A DNA stretch of 36,908 nucleotides from an uncultured Eisenbergiella sp. (GCA_910585455.1 CAJUEL010000045.1:1-36908); one strand, 5' to 3'; positions 16,030-24,332 are shown, counted from the stretch's first letter. Made by a program: numbers and translations. The notes: generated by a model not told the origin, from the letters alone.

Positions 16030-17270
16030 AAAAGCCAGGATATGTCTTTGCGGAACCGGGAAGTTTTCAGGAAGCGCGGCTGCAGGCACAGGAGAAAATG
16101 GAGATGGAAAAGAAGGTATATATCGTCGGCGCCCACTCCAGAGGGCGGACACTGAAAGCATATCTGGAATATCTGTGCCCGGAGATAAAAGCGGAAGCCT
16201 TCCTTGTGGATGACATGTCCGGGAATCCCAAAATGGCTGACGGCATCCCGGTGGAACTGATAAAAGAGGGGCTGTGCGTGGATTATCCGGTGTACCTGGC
16301 GACGCGGGGCGTTTCCCACGAAAAGCTTGCGGGAAGCCTGCGCGCTGTGGGGATGAAGGAAATCATTCCCGTGACGGTGGAGCTGGACAGGAAGCTGCGC
16401 AATGCTTACGTGCGCTGCCGCAGGGAAGCGGAAGGGAAGGCGTTCCGGATGATAGACAGCCTGCCTGCGGAAGAACCGGGGCAAACAGACATCCTGTCTG
16501 CGGGCATCCACGGGCAAACAGACAGTATTCCTGTGGACAGGTGGGAGAAAACAGACAGCCTCCCCGCAGGCGGGCGGAAGAAAACCGCAGCGGTCTATGT
16601 GGCTCATTCCGCCTTTGACGCGCCGTTACAGGATTCATATGAGCTGATAAAAGAAGAGCGGATTTTACAGGTCGGCGCTTCGCTGACGTCAAAGCGGCTG
16701 TCCCCGGAGGGAATCACGGACTGTGCAGGGGAGAACATCTCGGAAAGAAACAGGCAGTACTGCGAGCTGACGGGGCTGTACTGGATCTGGAGGCATGCGC
16801 GGGAGGACTATGTGGGGCTCGTGCATTACCGGCGGCATTTCCTGCTCCCGGCGGACTGGGCAGAACGGATGGAAAGAAACCGGATCGATGTGCTCCTGCC
16901 GGTCCCGCTGTACGTCGCGCCGGATATCGCGGGGAATTACCGGGAGAGGCATGTGGCTTCGGACTGGGATTTCCTGATGGAATATTTCAGGGCAGAGCTG
17001 CCGGAGGAATACAGGGATGTGGAACAATTCTTTTCCGGGAACCTGTATTCCCCCTGCAACATGTTCATAACCCGCAGGGATGTGCTGGACAGGCTGTGCA
17101 GCTGGCTGTTTCCCATACTGGACGCTGTCTGGGCTCATGGAGGGGAAAAGGCTGATCCGTATATGAACCGGTATCCGGGATTCATTTCGGAGCGTCTTAT
17201 CACGTATTTTTTTGAAAAGCGCATGTCCGGATGCAGAGTGGTTTATGCGGATAAAAATTTCCTGAGCTGA
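16026..17270 (+). CDS. DUF4422 glycosyltransferase-type protein with Rossmann-like module and repeat linker
   Basis: This 414-residue protein has the recurring module at its N-terminus (KKVYIVGAHSRG from residue 29, FLVDDMSG), a linker of four 11-residue repeats (residues 143-186), and a DUF4422 domain from about residue 190. The DUF4422 signatures are clear: VYVAHSAFD, ISERNRQYCELTGLYW, GLVHYRRHF and NMFITRR. DUF4422 proteins are exopolysaccharide-associated putative glycosyltransferases with no settled mechanism known to me. It overlaps the upstream GT32 gene by ATGA and is the last gene of the cluster; a 314-base gap follows. Confidence 0.85.
   Translation: MKKPGYVFAEPGSFQEARLQAQEKMEMEKKVYIVGAHSRGRTLKAYLEYLCPEIKAEAFLVDDMSGNPKMADGIPVELIKEGLCVDYPVYLATRGVSHEKLAGSLRAVGMKEIIPVTVELDRKLRNAYVRCRREAEGKAFRMIDSLPAEEPGQTDILSAGIHGQTDSIPVDRWEKTDSLPAGGRKKTAAVYVAHSAFDAPLQDSYELIKEERILQVGASLTSKRLSPEGITDCAGENISERNRQYCELTGLYWIWRHAREDYVGLVHYRRHFLLPADWAERMERNRIDVLLPVPLYVAPDIAGNYRERHVASDWDFLMEYFRAELPEEYRDVEQFFSGNLYSPCNMFITRRDVLDRLCSWLFPILDAVWAHGGEKADPYMNRYPGFISERLITYFFEKRMSGCRVVYADKNFLS
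16452..16583 (+). repeat. Four tandem 33-bp units coding an 11-residue linker repeat
   Basis: Four consecutive 33-base units (16452-16484, 16485-16517, 16518-16550, 16551-16583) stay in frame within the DUF4422 gene. They encode IDSLPAEEPGQ, TDILSAGIHGQ, TDSIPVDRWEK and TDSLPAGGRKK. The first five positions (T/I-D-S-L/I-P) are best conserved. The units bridge the Rossmann-like module and the DUF4422 domain, so they probably form a flexible linker whose length could vary between strains. Confidence 0.8.
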
Positions 17271-17584
17271 AATGCAGGGAAATCAGGAACCCCGCCGCAG
17301 GCAGCAGATATGCAGCGTTCCGGAGACAGGGGATCCGGTTCCTGCCGTCGCCAGATGCCTGCCGGCAGTTACCTGCCCCGTTCCCGGCAGAAGCATATGC
17401 CGGGCCGGAATGGCTGGATATGCCCGCATAGCATATATACGGGGCAGATTTCTGCCATGGGTCTGGGAAACACAGTTGTCCGGTAAATGGCTGCAGTTCC
17501 TGATACAATAAATAAGATTGATGGATAAAACCTCTTACAGTCAGTGAGGAATCATCCGTTTTGCAGTTATAATGGAGAATCTGT
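17271..17584. other. Intergenic region after the glycan cluster
   Basis: I see no convincing gene in these 314 bases. A 79-codon open frame (17272-17511) has no ribosome site and an Arg/Pro/Cys-rich product, so it is probably chance. Small GC-rich palindromes occur (CTGCCGGCAG near 17354 and a CCCGGCA/TGCCGGG pair near 17390-17410), without a U-tract. The last bases supply GGAG at 17575-17578 for the next gene. Confidence 0.5.
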
Positions 17585-18247
17585 ATGAATTTCAAGCTAA
17601 CCGCCTCCATGATGTGCGCCGATTACGGCCATCTGGAGCAGGAAGTAAAAACCCTTGAGGAAGCCGGCATAGACTCCTTCCACATCGACATCATGGACGG
17701 CCGTTACGTCCCCAATTTCGCCATGTCCTTAAATGACATGGCATACATTGCCAAAACCACGAAAAAGCCGTTGGACGTCCACTTAATGATCGAGCACCCC
17801 TGCAACCGCATCCAGCTCTTTTTAGAGAGACTGCGCCCTGGGGACACAGTCTACATCCACCCGGAGGCGGAATACCACCCCTCCACCACGCTCCAGTGCA
17901 TCATCAACGCCGGGATGGTCCCGGGCATTGCCTTAAATCCCGGCACCTCGGTGGAAACGGTGATGGAAATGCTGCGCATTGTAAAAAGCGTGCTTGTGAT
18001 GTCTGTCAACCCCGGTAACGCCGGACAGATGTACCTGCCCTACGTGGGAAAAAAGATCACGAAGCTGCTTGCACTGAAGGAAGAGCTGGATTTTGAAATG
18101 GTCTGGGACGGCGCGTGCAGCGCGGACAAGATACTGGAATACGCGCCCCGGGGCGTGGACGGCTTCGTGCTGGGCACCACGCTTTTATTCGGGAAAGGAA
18201 AACCCTACAAAGAAACCCTGTCAGACATCCGGGAGCTGAAATTCTGA
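17585..18247 (+). CDS. Ribulose-phosphate 3-epimerase family protein
   Basis: This 220-residue protein belongs to the ribulose-phosphate 3-epimerase TIM-barrel family, which interconverts D-ribulose 5-phosphate and D-xylulose 5-phosphate. The catalytic set is present: H33 and D35 in FHIDIMDG, H66 in DVHLM and D175 in VWDGA. SVNPGNAGQ occupies the place of the usual VNPGFGGQ phosphate loop, and WDGA replaces the usual VDGG, so it is a divergent member whose substrate may differ from the housekeeping enzyme. ATG 17585 follows GGAG. It overlaps the cytidylyltransferase gene by one base, which suggests a joint role in making an activated sugar rather than in central metabolism. Confidence 0.82.
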   Translation: MNFKLTASMMCADYGHLEQEVKTLEEAGIDSFHIDIMDGRYVPNFAMSLNDMAYIAKTTKKPLDVHLMIEHPCNRIQLFLERLRPGDTVYIHPEAEYHPSTTLQCIINAGMVPGIALNPGTSVETVMEMLRIVKSVLVMSVNPGNAGQMYLPYVGKKITKLLALKEELDFEMVWDGACSADKILEYAPRGVDGFVLGTTLLFGKGKPYKETLSDIRELKF

Positions 18248-19140
18248 TGAACATCGCACTGGTTCTGTCCGGCGGTACAGGAACCCGGCTGGCATCCTCT
18301 GTGCCCAAGCAATATCTGGAGGCGGGGGGAAAGCCGGTGATTGTATACTGCCTGGAAACACTTTTCACACATGAAAAAATCGATGCGGTACAGATCGTGG
18401 CGGACAGCGCCTGGCACGGTCTGATTCTGTCGTGCATGGAAAACATGGGGCTGCATTCCGGAGCATGTTCTCATCCGCATGCCGGAAAAGTACTTTCCGG
18501 GTCATCTTTCTGTATGGAGGACGAAACATCATCTCCTGAATTGCCGCCGTGTCAGGACAGCATGGACTTATCGGCTGGAGCGTCTGCATGCAGTGAAAGC
18601 AGGGGAACGCCGCCGGGAAAGTCTGCGGCTTTGAAAGATGCAGAGGACTTCCGGGATAAATTCCGTGGCTTTTCCGCACCGGGCAAAACCCGCCAGCTGT
18701 CCATTTTAAACGGCCTTAGGGACATCCTGCAATATGCTTCCGGCACGGACAGTATCCTCATCCACGATGCGGCGCGGCCGCTGCTTTCCGGAGAACTGAT
18801 ATCCGCCTGCCTGTCCGCCCTGGATGGATATGACGGCGTGCTCCCGGTGCTGCCGATGAAGGACACCGTGTATTTCAGTGAGGACAAAAGGACGGTCACA
18901 TCCCTTTTGGAGAGGCGGAAGCTGTTTGCAGGTCAGGCGCCGGAAGCATTCCGGCTGGGAAAGTATTTTAAGGCAAACGACCGGCTCCTGCCGGACAGGA
19001 TTTATGCGATAAACGGCTCCACCGAGCCCGCTGTGCTGGCGGGGATGGATATTGCCATGATACCGGGAGATGAAAATAATTTCAAAATCACCACCCAGGC
19101 TGATTTCAAACGGTTTGAGGCGATTGTACAGAGAACTTGA
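18247..19140 (+). CDS. IspD/TarI-like cytidylyltransferase with large insertion
   Basis: This 297-residue protein is a nucleotidyltransferase of the IspD/TarI type. LVLSGGTGTR and VPKQYLEAGGKPVI (residues 6-32) bind the CTP moiety; KTRQLSILNGL (147-157), IHDAARPLL (172-180), QAPEAF and NFKITTQADF are the later family motifs. IspD makes CDP-methylerythritol; TarI-type relatives make CDP-ribitol. Residues about 66-142 form a Ser/Ala/Gly/Pro/Cys-rich insertion absent from typical members, which are roughly 230 residues long. The ATG at 18247 lies in TGATG overlap with the epimerase gene. Pairing with that gene favours a CDP-sugar or CDP-polyol for a surface glycan, but a true ispD is not excluded. 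Confidence 0.78.
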   Translation: MNIALVLSGGTGTRLASSVPKQYLEAGGKPVIVYCLETLFTHEKIDAVQIVADSAWHGLILSCMENMGLHSGACSHPHAGKVLSGSSFCMEDETSSPELPPCQDSMDLSAGASACSESRGTPPGKSAALKDAEDFRDKFRGFSAPGKTRQLSILNGLRDILQYASGTDSILIHDAARPLLSGELISACLSALDGYDGVLPVLPMKDTVYFSEDKRTVTSLLERRKLFAGQAPEAFRLGKYFKANDRLLPDRIYAINGSTEPAVLAGMDIAMIPGDENNFKITTQADFKRFEAIVQRT

Positions 19141-19284
19141 TTTGTGGACAGGAAGAAAATTACATTGTTATTTTTCAGATAATTAGTAAACACGAACGAC
19201 TTTTGATTGACCATTTTTTATTCATGCTATTTTATAAATGTAGAGAATGCCACCAGATAAACGGATGACATTAGTTTACAGTAG

Positions 19285-19334
19285 CATCAAAGAAGCAACC
19301 TTTGCCTTGGTCAGGAGCGGTTGCTTTTTTGATG
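19285..19334. terminator. Strong intrinsic terminator after the cytidylyltransferase
   Basis: Bases 19285-19300 and 19319-19334 pair over 16 positions with one mismatch (CATCAAAGAAGCAACC against GGTTGCTTTTTTGATG). The right arm carries six T in a row and the left arm is A-rich, so it could stop transcription from either side. It lies in the 358-base gap 19141-19498, which otherwise holds only the promoter at 19422-19450. Confidence 0.85.
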
Positions 19335-19421
19335 CTTTTCTTCTTTCCATTTGCGGATTGTATCAATGATCTGTACCGGCGTACTGATCGGCGTGACAGG
19401 AAACTCCAGAAGCGGAAATTC

Positions 19422-19450
19422 TTGTTATTTCGAAAAATAGTTGGTATAAT
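19422..19450 (+). promoter_or_regulatory. Sigma-A-type promoter for the transporter gene
   Basis: TTGTTA (19422-19427) and TATAAT (19445-19450) are separated by 17 bases. Transcription would start near 19457, giving a leader of about 42 bases containing AGGGGGAG before ATG 19499. No CcpA-type operator was recognised. Confidence 0.75.
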
Positions 19451-19498
19451 GTCTGAAAGGGCAGAGCCGATGGAGCGAGCCTGCACAGGGGGAGCAAG

Positions 19499-20998
19499 AT
19501 GGAGAATGAAAAGACGACAAAGAAAAACCTGCTGTATTTTCCGTTAGGGACAGTGGGACGGGATGCGGTGTACAGCCTGATCAACAGCTATCTGTTGACC
19601 TTCGTGCTGTTCACGCATTCCCTCACCGGCGCGCAGATCGCGGCGATCACCGGCATCATGATTGCCGCCCGGGTATTTGACGCGCTAAATGATCCGGTCA
19701 TGGGCAACATCATCGAGCGGACCCGTTCGAAATACGGTAAGTTCAAGCCATGGCTGGCTGCCGGAGGGCTGTCCACCTCGGTGGTAATTTATCTGCTGTT
19801 CAATGTCCGGCTGGAGGGCTGGCGCTTCGTGTGGTTTTTTGGGCTGATGTATTTCGCCTTCAGCATCACCTATACGATGAGCGATATTTCCTATTGGGGC
19901 ATGATTCCGGCGCTGGGCTCCGATGCGGACGCCAGAAACCAGTTTACCTCCCGCGCGACGCTCTTTGCGGGAATCGGCGGCGTGCTGGCGTCGATCCTGA
20001 TTCCCATGTTCACTGCCGGTTCCATGGCGATCGGCGGCAGCACGGCGGTCGCCTACGGGCGGATTGCGCTGATCGTCGGCATTTTGGCGCCGCTGTTCAT
20101 CCTCTTTACGCTCTTTGGCGTGCGGGAGCACAGGGAGACATCTATAGAAAATAAGCCAAAGGAAAAATTTTCCTTAAAGCAGGTGTTTCACATCATCGCG
20201 CAAAACGACCAGCTTGTGTGGGTGGCGGTGATTTTCCTGATCCAGCAGGTGGGGAACGGTCTGATCGGCGGCGGGCTGGGGTCTGCTTACATCTATTTCA
20301 TATTCGGATATGACGGCGGGCTGTATTCGCTCTTCACGACGGTGGGTATGTCGGCGACGGCGGTGCTGATGATCTGTTATCCCGCCATTTCCAGACGGAT
20401 AAGGCGCAAAAAACTGATGAGAATCATGCTGGAAATTTCGGTCACCGGCTATGCGCTGATGATCGCATCCCTGATTGTTTCCGGAAACGGGATGGGCAAA
20501 TTTGTGCCGCTCATGGTCGGTTACATGCTTTCCAATTTCGGGCAGTATTGCTTCTATTTAATTATGATGATTTCCATCATGAATACGGTGGAGTATAATG
20601 AGTACCGCTTCGGCACGAGGCAGGAGGGCATTATCACCTCCCTGCGTCCCTTTATCACAAAGATGGCATCCGCATTCATCGTGGCGCTCACCTCTGGCGC
20701 TTATCTGATTTTTGGCGTCACCGGCTATACGAACCGGATTTCCGAATTGGAGCAGCAGTGTGCCTAGGGGATGATTTCCGAGGCGCAGAAGCTTTCGGAA
20801 ATTTCAGGCGTGATTTTCGGTACGACGGGCGGCGTATACAGCGGGGTGTTGACGTGGCAGAGCACAGGGATTTTGCTGTTCATGACGGTGCTTCCCTGCG
20901 CGCTGATGCTGGTTTCTTACTTTTTATACCGGAAAAAATATAAGCTGGACGAGGAAGAGTATGACCGGATTTGCGGGATATTAAAGAAAAACGCATAA
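19499..20998 (+). pseudogene. GPH-family sugar:cation symporter interrupted by an in-frame TAG
   Basis: The reading frame encodes a 499-codon membrane protein of the glycoside-pentoside-hexuronide:cation symporter family in the major facilitator superfamily. DALNDPVMGNIIERTRSKYGKFKPW is the family signature after the second helix, and about twelve hydrophobic helices are visible. Codon 423 is TAG (20765-20767), 422 residues in; the same frame then runs GGG, ATG and on to TAA at 20996-20998, adding 76 codons with the last helix (ILLFMTVLPCALMLVSYFLY). The rest shows no decay. It may be a recent nonsense mutation, readthrough, a sequencing error, or a truncated but active protein. The downstream GH13 gene suggests alpha-glucoside uptake. 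Confidence 0.82.
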
Positions 20999-21085
20999 TT
21001 GCCCGGAAGATGGAGGAATCCTGTGAAAGAAAGCAGGCTTCATTACTGGCTGTGCTGTCGGCCTGGCGGCGGAATGGAGGGTTTT

Positions 21086-22954
21086 ATGAAGGAAAAGAAG
21101 AACCTGCTCACCTATGAAAGCACGATAGGAGAGCTGTACCGCAATCCGGTGGGGCATGACGCTCTCGCCCGGGTGCTTTTGCAGCTTGGCCTGCCGGAAA
21201 AGGTGATCACCAACCGGGCGGTTTCCTCCCTGAAGCTTAAAACGCTCGCCGGCCTGCTGTCCAAAAAGATTGGCGGGGAGTTTTTTGACGCCCTGCTGCG
21301 GCTGGTCAACAGCGAACAGGACGAGCCCTGTGCTTTGCGGGAGGAAATCGAGCCGAAGTGGTGGAAGGAAGCGGTATTTTACCAGATTTATCCCCGCAGC
21401 TTCTGTGACAGCAATGGGGATGGGATCGGCGATCTGCCGGGCATCATCAGTAAGCTGGACTATTTAAAGGAGCTGGGGGTGGACGCGCTGTGGCTGTCCC
21501 CGGTCTATGATTCGCCCAATGACGATAACGGCTATGATATCCGGGATTATGACAAAATCATGGAGGAGTTCGGCTCCATGGAGGATTTTGACAGGCTGCT
21601 TTTGGAGGTGCGCAGGCGGGGAATGCGGCTGATCATGGATCTTGTGATCAACCATACCTCCGATGAGCATATCTGGTATCAGCAGGCGAAGCGGCCGGAT
21701 TCCCCTTACCGGGATTATTATTTTTTCAGAAAGGACGATGGCAGCCACACGCCGCCGAATAACTGGACCTCCTTCTTTTCCGGTCCGGCATGGAAATATG
21801 AGGCGGAAACTGACAGCTGGGCGCTGCATCTTTTTTCCAAAAAGCAGATGGATTTAAACTGGGAAAATCCGGATGTCCGCAGGGATGTGATCGCCATGAT
21901 CAACCGGTGGCTGGACAAGGGTGTGGACGGTTTCCGCATGGATGTGATCAACTACATTTCCAAGGAAGAGGGACTTGCGGATGGCGATGAAACCATCGGA
22001 AAGCTGATGGGCTTTTACGGCATCGAGCATTATTATTACGGACCGAAGCTTCATCAGTATCTGAAAGAGATCCGGGAAAAGGCCTTTGAACCCCACGGCG
22101 CATTTTCCGTGGGGGAGACGCCGGGGCTGGGCATGAAAATGTGTCAGCTCATCACGGGGCAGGAGCGCAGGGAGCTGGATATGGTATTTTCCTTTGATCA
22201 TCTGGAAACGCCGGGGCATGTGCGCTTTGAAGAATATGCTTATGATTTGAATTATTTCAGGGATTATATGATCGACTGGACAGAGCATTACGGCAATAAC
22301 TGCTGGATGTCCCTTTTTTACAATAATCATGATAATCCCCGGATGATCAGCAAAATCAGTCAGGATACTTCCTGTCATACGGCGCTGGCGAAGCTGTTGG
22401 CCGTCATGCAGCTGACGTTAAAGGGAACGCCCTTTTTGTATCAGGGGGATGAAATGGGGCTTTCCAATTACGCCTTTACCTCCATGGAGCAGATCACGGA
22501 TGTGGAGGCGAAGGGATATTATGAAGAGCACATTAAACGGGAACCCAGGGAGCGGGTATTTGCCGCCATTCTCGCCGGAACCCGGGAGCATGGCAGGGTG
22601 CTTCTGCCATGGAATGAAACCCTTCCCGCCTGTCATGTGGGGCTGCAGCAGACGCCCAAGAAAGAGGTGCTTTTGGCATATAAGGAGCTGCTCGCCCTGC
22701 GGCATAGGGAAAAGGCCTTTGTCTATGGGGAGTTCACTCTTTTATGTAAAAGAAAGGACCGGTTTGTATACGAAAGAACGCTGGGAAACCGCGCGTTTAT
22801 TGTGGATTGCAATCTGGGAGCCAAATCCTGCCGGGCATATTTGCCGAAGGGGCGCAAAAGGCTCATTTATGATACGGCGGGGGAGAAGACAGTTGCCCAA
22901 AGAAGGGTGCTGGCAGGCTATGAGGCGTGCATCTGGCAGGTGAAGAAAGCTTGA
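21086..22954 (+). CDS. GH13 alpha-glucosidase (oligo-1,6-glucosidase type)
   Basis: This 622-residue protein is a GH13 glycoside hydrolase of the alpha-glucosidase/oligo-1,6-glucosidase group. WWKEAVFYQIYPRSF (from about residue 91) opens the TIM barrel. GFRMDVINY holds the nucleophile D286, VGETPG the acid/base E344, and NNHDNPR the transition-state Asp D416. The first 90 residues are an extra helical domain (SIGELYRNPVGHDALARVLL) not found in typical family members. No signal peptide is seen, so it acts in the cytoplasm, matching the transporter upstream. ATG 21086 follows GGAGG; the frame is open back to 20999 without a good start. Likely substrates are short alpha-glucosides such as isomaltose or maltose. 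Confidence 0.9.
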   Translation: MKEKKNLLTYESTIGELYRNPVGHDALARVLLQLGLPEKVITNRAVSSLKLKTLAGLLSKKIGGEFFDALLRLVNSEQDEPCALREEIEPKWWKEAVFYQIYPRSFCDSNGDGIGDLPGIISKLDYLKELGVDALWLSPVYDSPNDDNGYDIRDYDKIMEEFGSMEDFDRLLLEVRRRGMRLIMDLVINHTSDEHIWYQQAKRPDSPYRDYYFFRKDDGSHTPPNNWTSFFSGPAWKYEAETDSWALHLFSKKQMDLNWENPDVRRDVIAMINRWLDKGVDGFRMDVINYISKEEGLADGDETIGKLMGFYGIEHYYYGPKLHQYLKEIREKAFEPHGAFSVGETPGLGMKMCQLITGQERRELDMVFSFDHLETPGHVRFEEYAYDLNYFRDYMIDWTEHYGNNCWMSLFYNNHDNPRMISKISQDTSCHTALAKLLAVMQLTLKGTPFLYQGDEMGLSNYAFTSMEQITDVEAKGYYEEHIKREPRERVFAAILAGTREHGRVLLPWNETLPACHVGLQQTPKKEVLLAYKELLALRHREKAFVYGEFTLLCKRKDRFVYERTLGNRAFIVDCNLGAKSCRAYLPKGRKRLIYDTAGEKTVAQRRVLAGYEACIWQVKKA

Positions 22955-23081
22955 GCATGGTCGGTTTTGCACTTTTGCGGTCCACGTTTTTCGGAATCCG
23001 GCAGGGCATGCGTTTGAAGAAAATGCGCATCATGTATGCCTGTGAGGAATGTCAAAACTTAATTTTATTCCGCCAGGTTAT

Positions 23082-23112
23082 AAAGACCATACCGAATGGG
23101 TATGGTCTTTTT
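23082..23112 (+). terminator. Intrinsic terminator after the GH13 gene
   Basis: A perfect 12-bp stem (AAAGACCATACC at 23082-23093 with its complement at 23099-23110), a five-base loop and a run of five T form a typical Rho-independent terminator. It ends the sugar operon just before the leuB promoter. The rest of 22955-23232 shows no gene. Confidence 0.88.
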
Positions 23113-23122
23113 GGAATAACAG

Positions 23123-23151
23123 TTGAAAAAACAGTGCTGATACGATAGAAT
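23123..23151 (+). promoter_or_regulatory. Candidate promoter of the leuB-ilvD-ilvB-serC-serA operon
   Basis: TTGAAA (23123-23128) and TAGAAT (23146-23151) are 17 bases apart. The predicted start near 23158 leaves a leader of about 75 bases before leuB, with AAAGGAGG ahead of the ATG. The leader is too short for a T-box, and no leader peptide rich in Leu/Ile/Val was seen. Confidence 0.6.
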
Positions 23152-23232
23152 GAAATTTAATAATATCCTGCAGGGCTCTTATATCTGTCAAAGAAGAGAA
23201 AAGGGCAGGGCGGCAAAAGGAGGTTTTATACA

Positions 23233-24330
23233 ATGGAATTACATATTGCCTGTATTCCGGGAGACGGGATCGGTCCCGAGATTGTGCGGGAGGCGAAGAA
23301 GGTTCTTGATAAAGTGGCGTCAAAATACGGTCACACCATCGTATATCAGGATATCCTGATGGGAGGCGCATCCATCGACGTACACGGTGTGCCCCTGACG
23401 GACGAGGCGATCGCCGCTGCGAAGGCGGCGGACGCGGTGCTGATGGGCTCCATCGGCGGGGACACCAATACCTCGCCCTGGTATCAGCTTCCGCCGGACA
23501 AACGGCCGGAGGCGGGGCTTTTAAAGATCCGCAAGGAGCTGAATCTGTTCGCGAATCTGCGTCCGGCATATTTATATGAAGAGCTTGCGGCGGCATGTCC
23601 GTTAAAGGAGGAGATCAGCAAGGCAGGCTTTGATATGCTGATCATGCGGGAGCTGACCGGCGGGCTGTATTTCGGGGAGCGCAATACCGTGACCCAAAAC
23701 GGCGTGCGCAAGGCCTATGATACGTTGACCTACAATGAAAACGAGATCAGAAGAATCGCCATTAAGGGCTTTGAGGTCGCGCGGAAGCGCAAACACAAGG
23801 TGACCAGCGTGGACAAGGCGAACGTGCTGGATTCCTCCCGCTTATGGAGGGCGGTGGTCAATGAGGTGGCGAAGGACTATCCGGATGTGGAGCTGGAGCA
23901 TATGCTGGTGGACAACTGTGCGATGCAGCTTGTGAAGGATCCGGCACAGTTTGACGTTATTCTGACGGAGAATATGTTCGGGGATATTTTGTCAGATGAG
24001 GCGAGCATGGTCACCGGTTCCATCGGCATGTTGTCCTCAGCGAGCTTAAATGATACCAGATTCGGTCTGTATGAGCCCAGCCATGGCAGCGCGCCGGATA
24101 TCGCGGGGAAGGATATCGCCAATCCCATCGCCACCGTTTTGAGCGCTGCGATGATGCTGCGCTATTCCTTTGATCTGGACCGGGAAGCGGACGATATCGA
24201 AAACGCGGTGCGCAGGGTGTTAAAGGACGGCTTTCGGACGGCGGATATCATGTCGGATGGGTGTGTGAAGGTGGGCTGTCAGCAAATGGGCGATCTGCTC
24301 ACAGAGCGCGTCAGCGCGGAAGGAGTATAA
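23233..24330 (+). CDS. leuB: 3-Isopropylmalate dehydrogenase
   Basis: This 365-residue protein catalyses the NAD-dependent oxidative decarboxylation of 3-isopropylmalate in leucine synthesis. Family hallmarks are all there: IPGDGIGPEIV at the N-terminus, RELTGGLYFGER, the active-site DKANVLDSSRLWR, DEASMVTGSIGMLSSAS and the NAD-binding EPSHGSAPDIAGKDIANP. Length is normal for bacterial LeuB. A strong AAAGGAGG precedes ATG 23233. It is the first gene of the operon, three bases before ilvD. leuA, leuC and leuD are not in the window. Confidence 0.97.
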   Translation: MELHIACIPGDGIGPEIVREAKKVLDKVASKYGHTIVYQDILMGGASIDVHGVPLTDEAIAAAKAADAVLMGSIGGDTNTSPWYQLPPDKRPEAGLLKIRKELNLFANLRPAYLYEELAAACPLKEEISKAGFDMLIMRELTGGLYFGERNTVTQNGVRKAYDTLTYNENEIRRIAIKGFEVARKRKHKVTSVDKANVLDSSRLWRAVVNEVAKDYPDVELEHMLVDNCAMQLVKDPAQFDVILTENMFGDILSDEASMVTGSIGMLSSASLNDTRFGLYEPSHGSAPDIAGKDIANPIATVLSAAMMLRYSFDLDREADDIENAVRRVLKDGFRTADIMSDGCVKVGCQQMGDLLTERVSAEGV

Positions 24331-24332
24331 GC

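Noticed and set aside
17272..17511. 79-codon open frame after the DUF4422 gene
   Set aside because: No ribosome site, Arg/Pro/Cys-rich product and no recognisable motif; likely chance in GC-rich DNA.
17568..17573. TATAAT just before the epimerase gene
   Set aside because: Transcription would begin about five bases before the ATG and exclude the GGAG ribosome site; no -35 at the right distance.
20771..20998. Separate small gene after the TAG of the transporter
   Set aside because: The ATG at 20771 follows the stop by one codon with no correctly spaced ribosome site, and the sequence is the missing last helix of the same transporter.
22927..23148. 73-codon open frame crossing the GH13 end and terminator
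   Set aside because: It overlaps a perfect terminator hairpin and the leuB promoter, and has no ribosome site or motif.
23158..23232. T-box or attenuator leader for the branched-chain operon
   Set aside because: The leader is about 75 bases, too short for a T-box, and no Leu/Ile/Val-rich leader peptide or antiterminator pair was seen.
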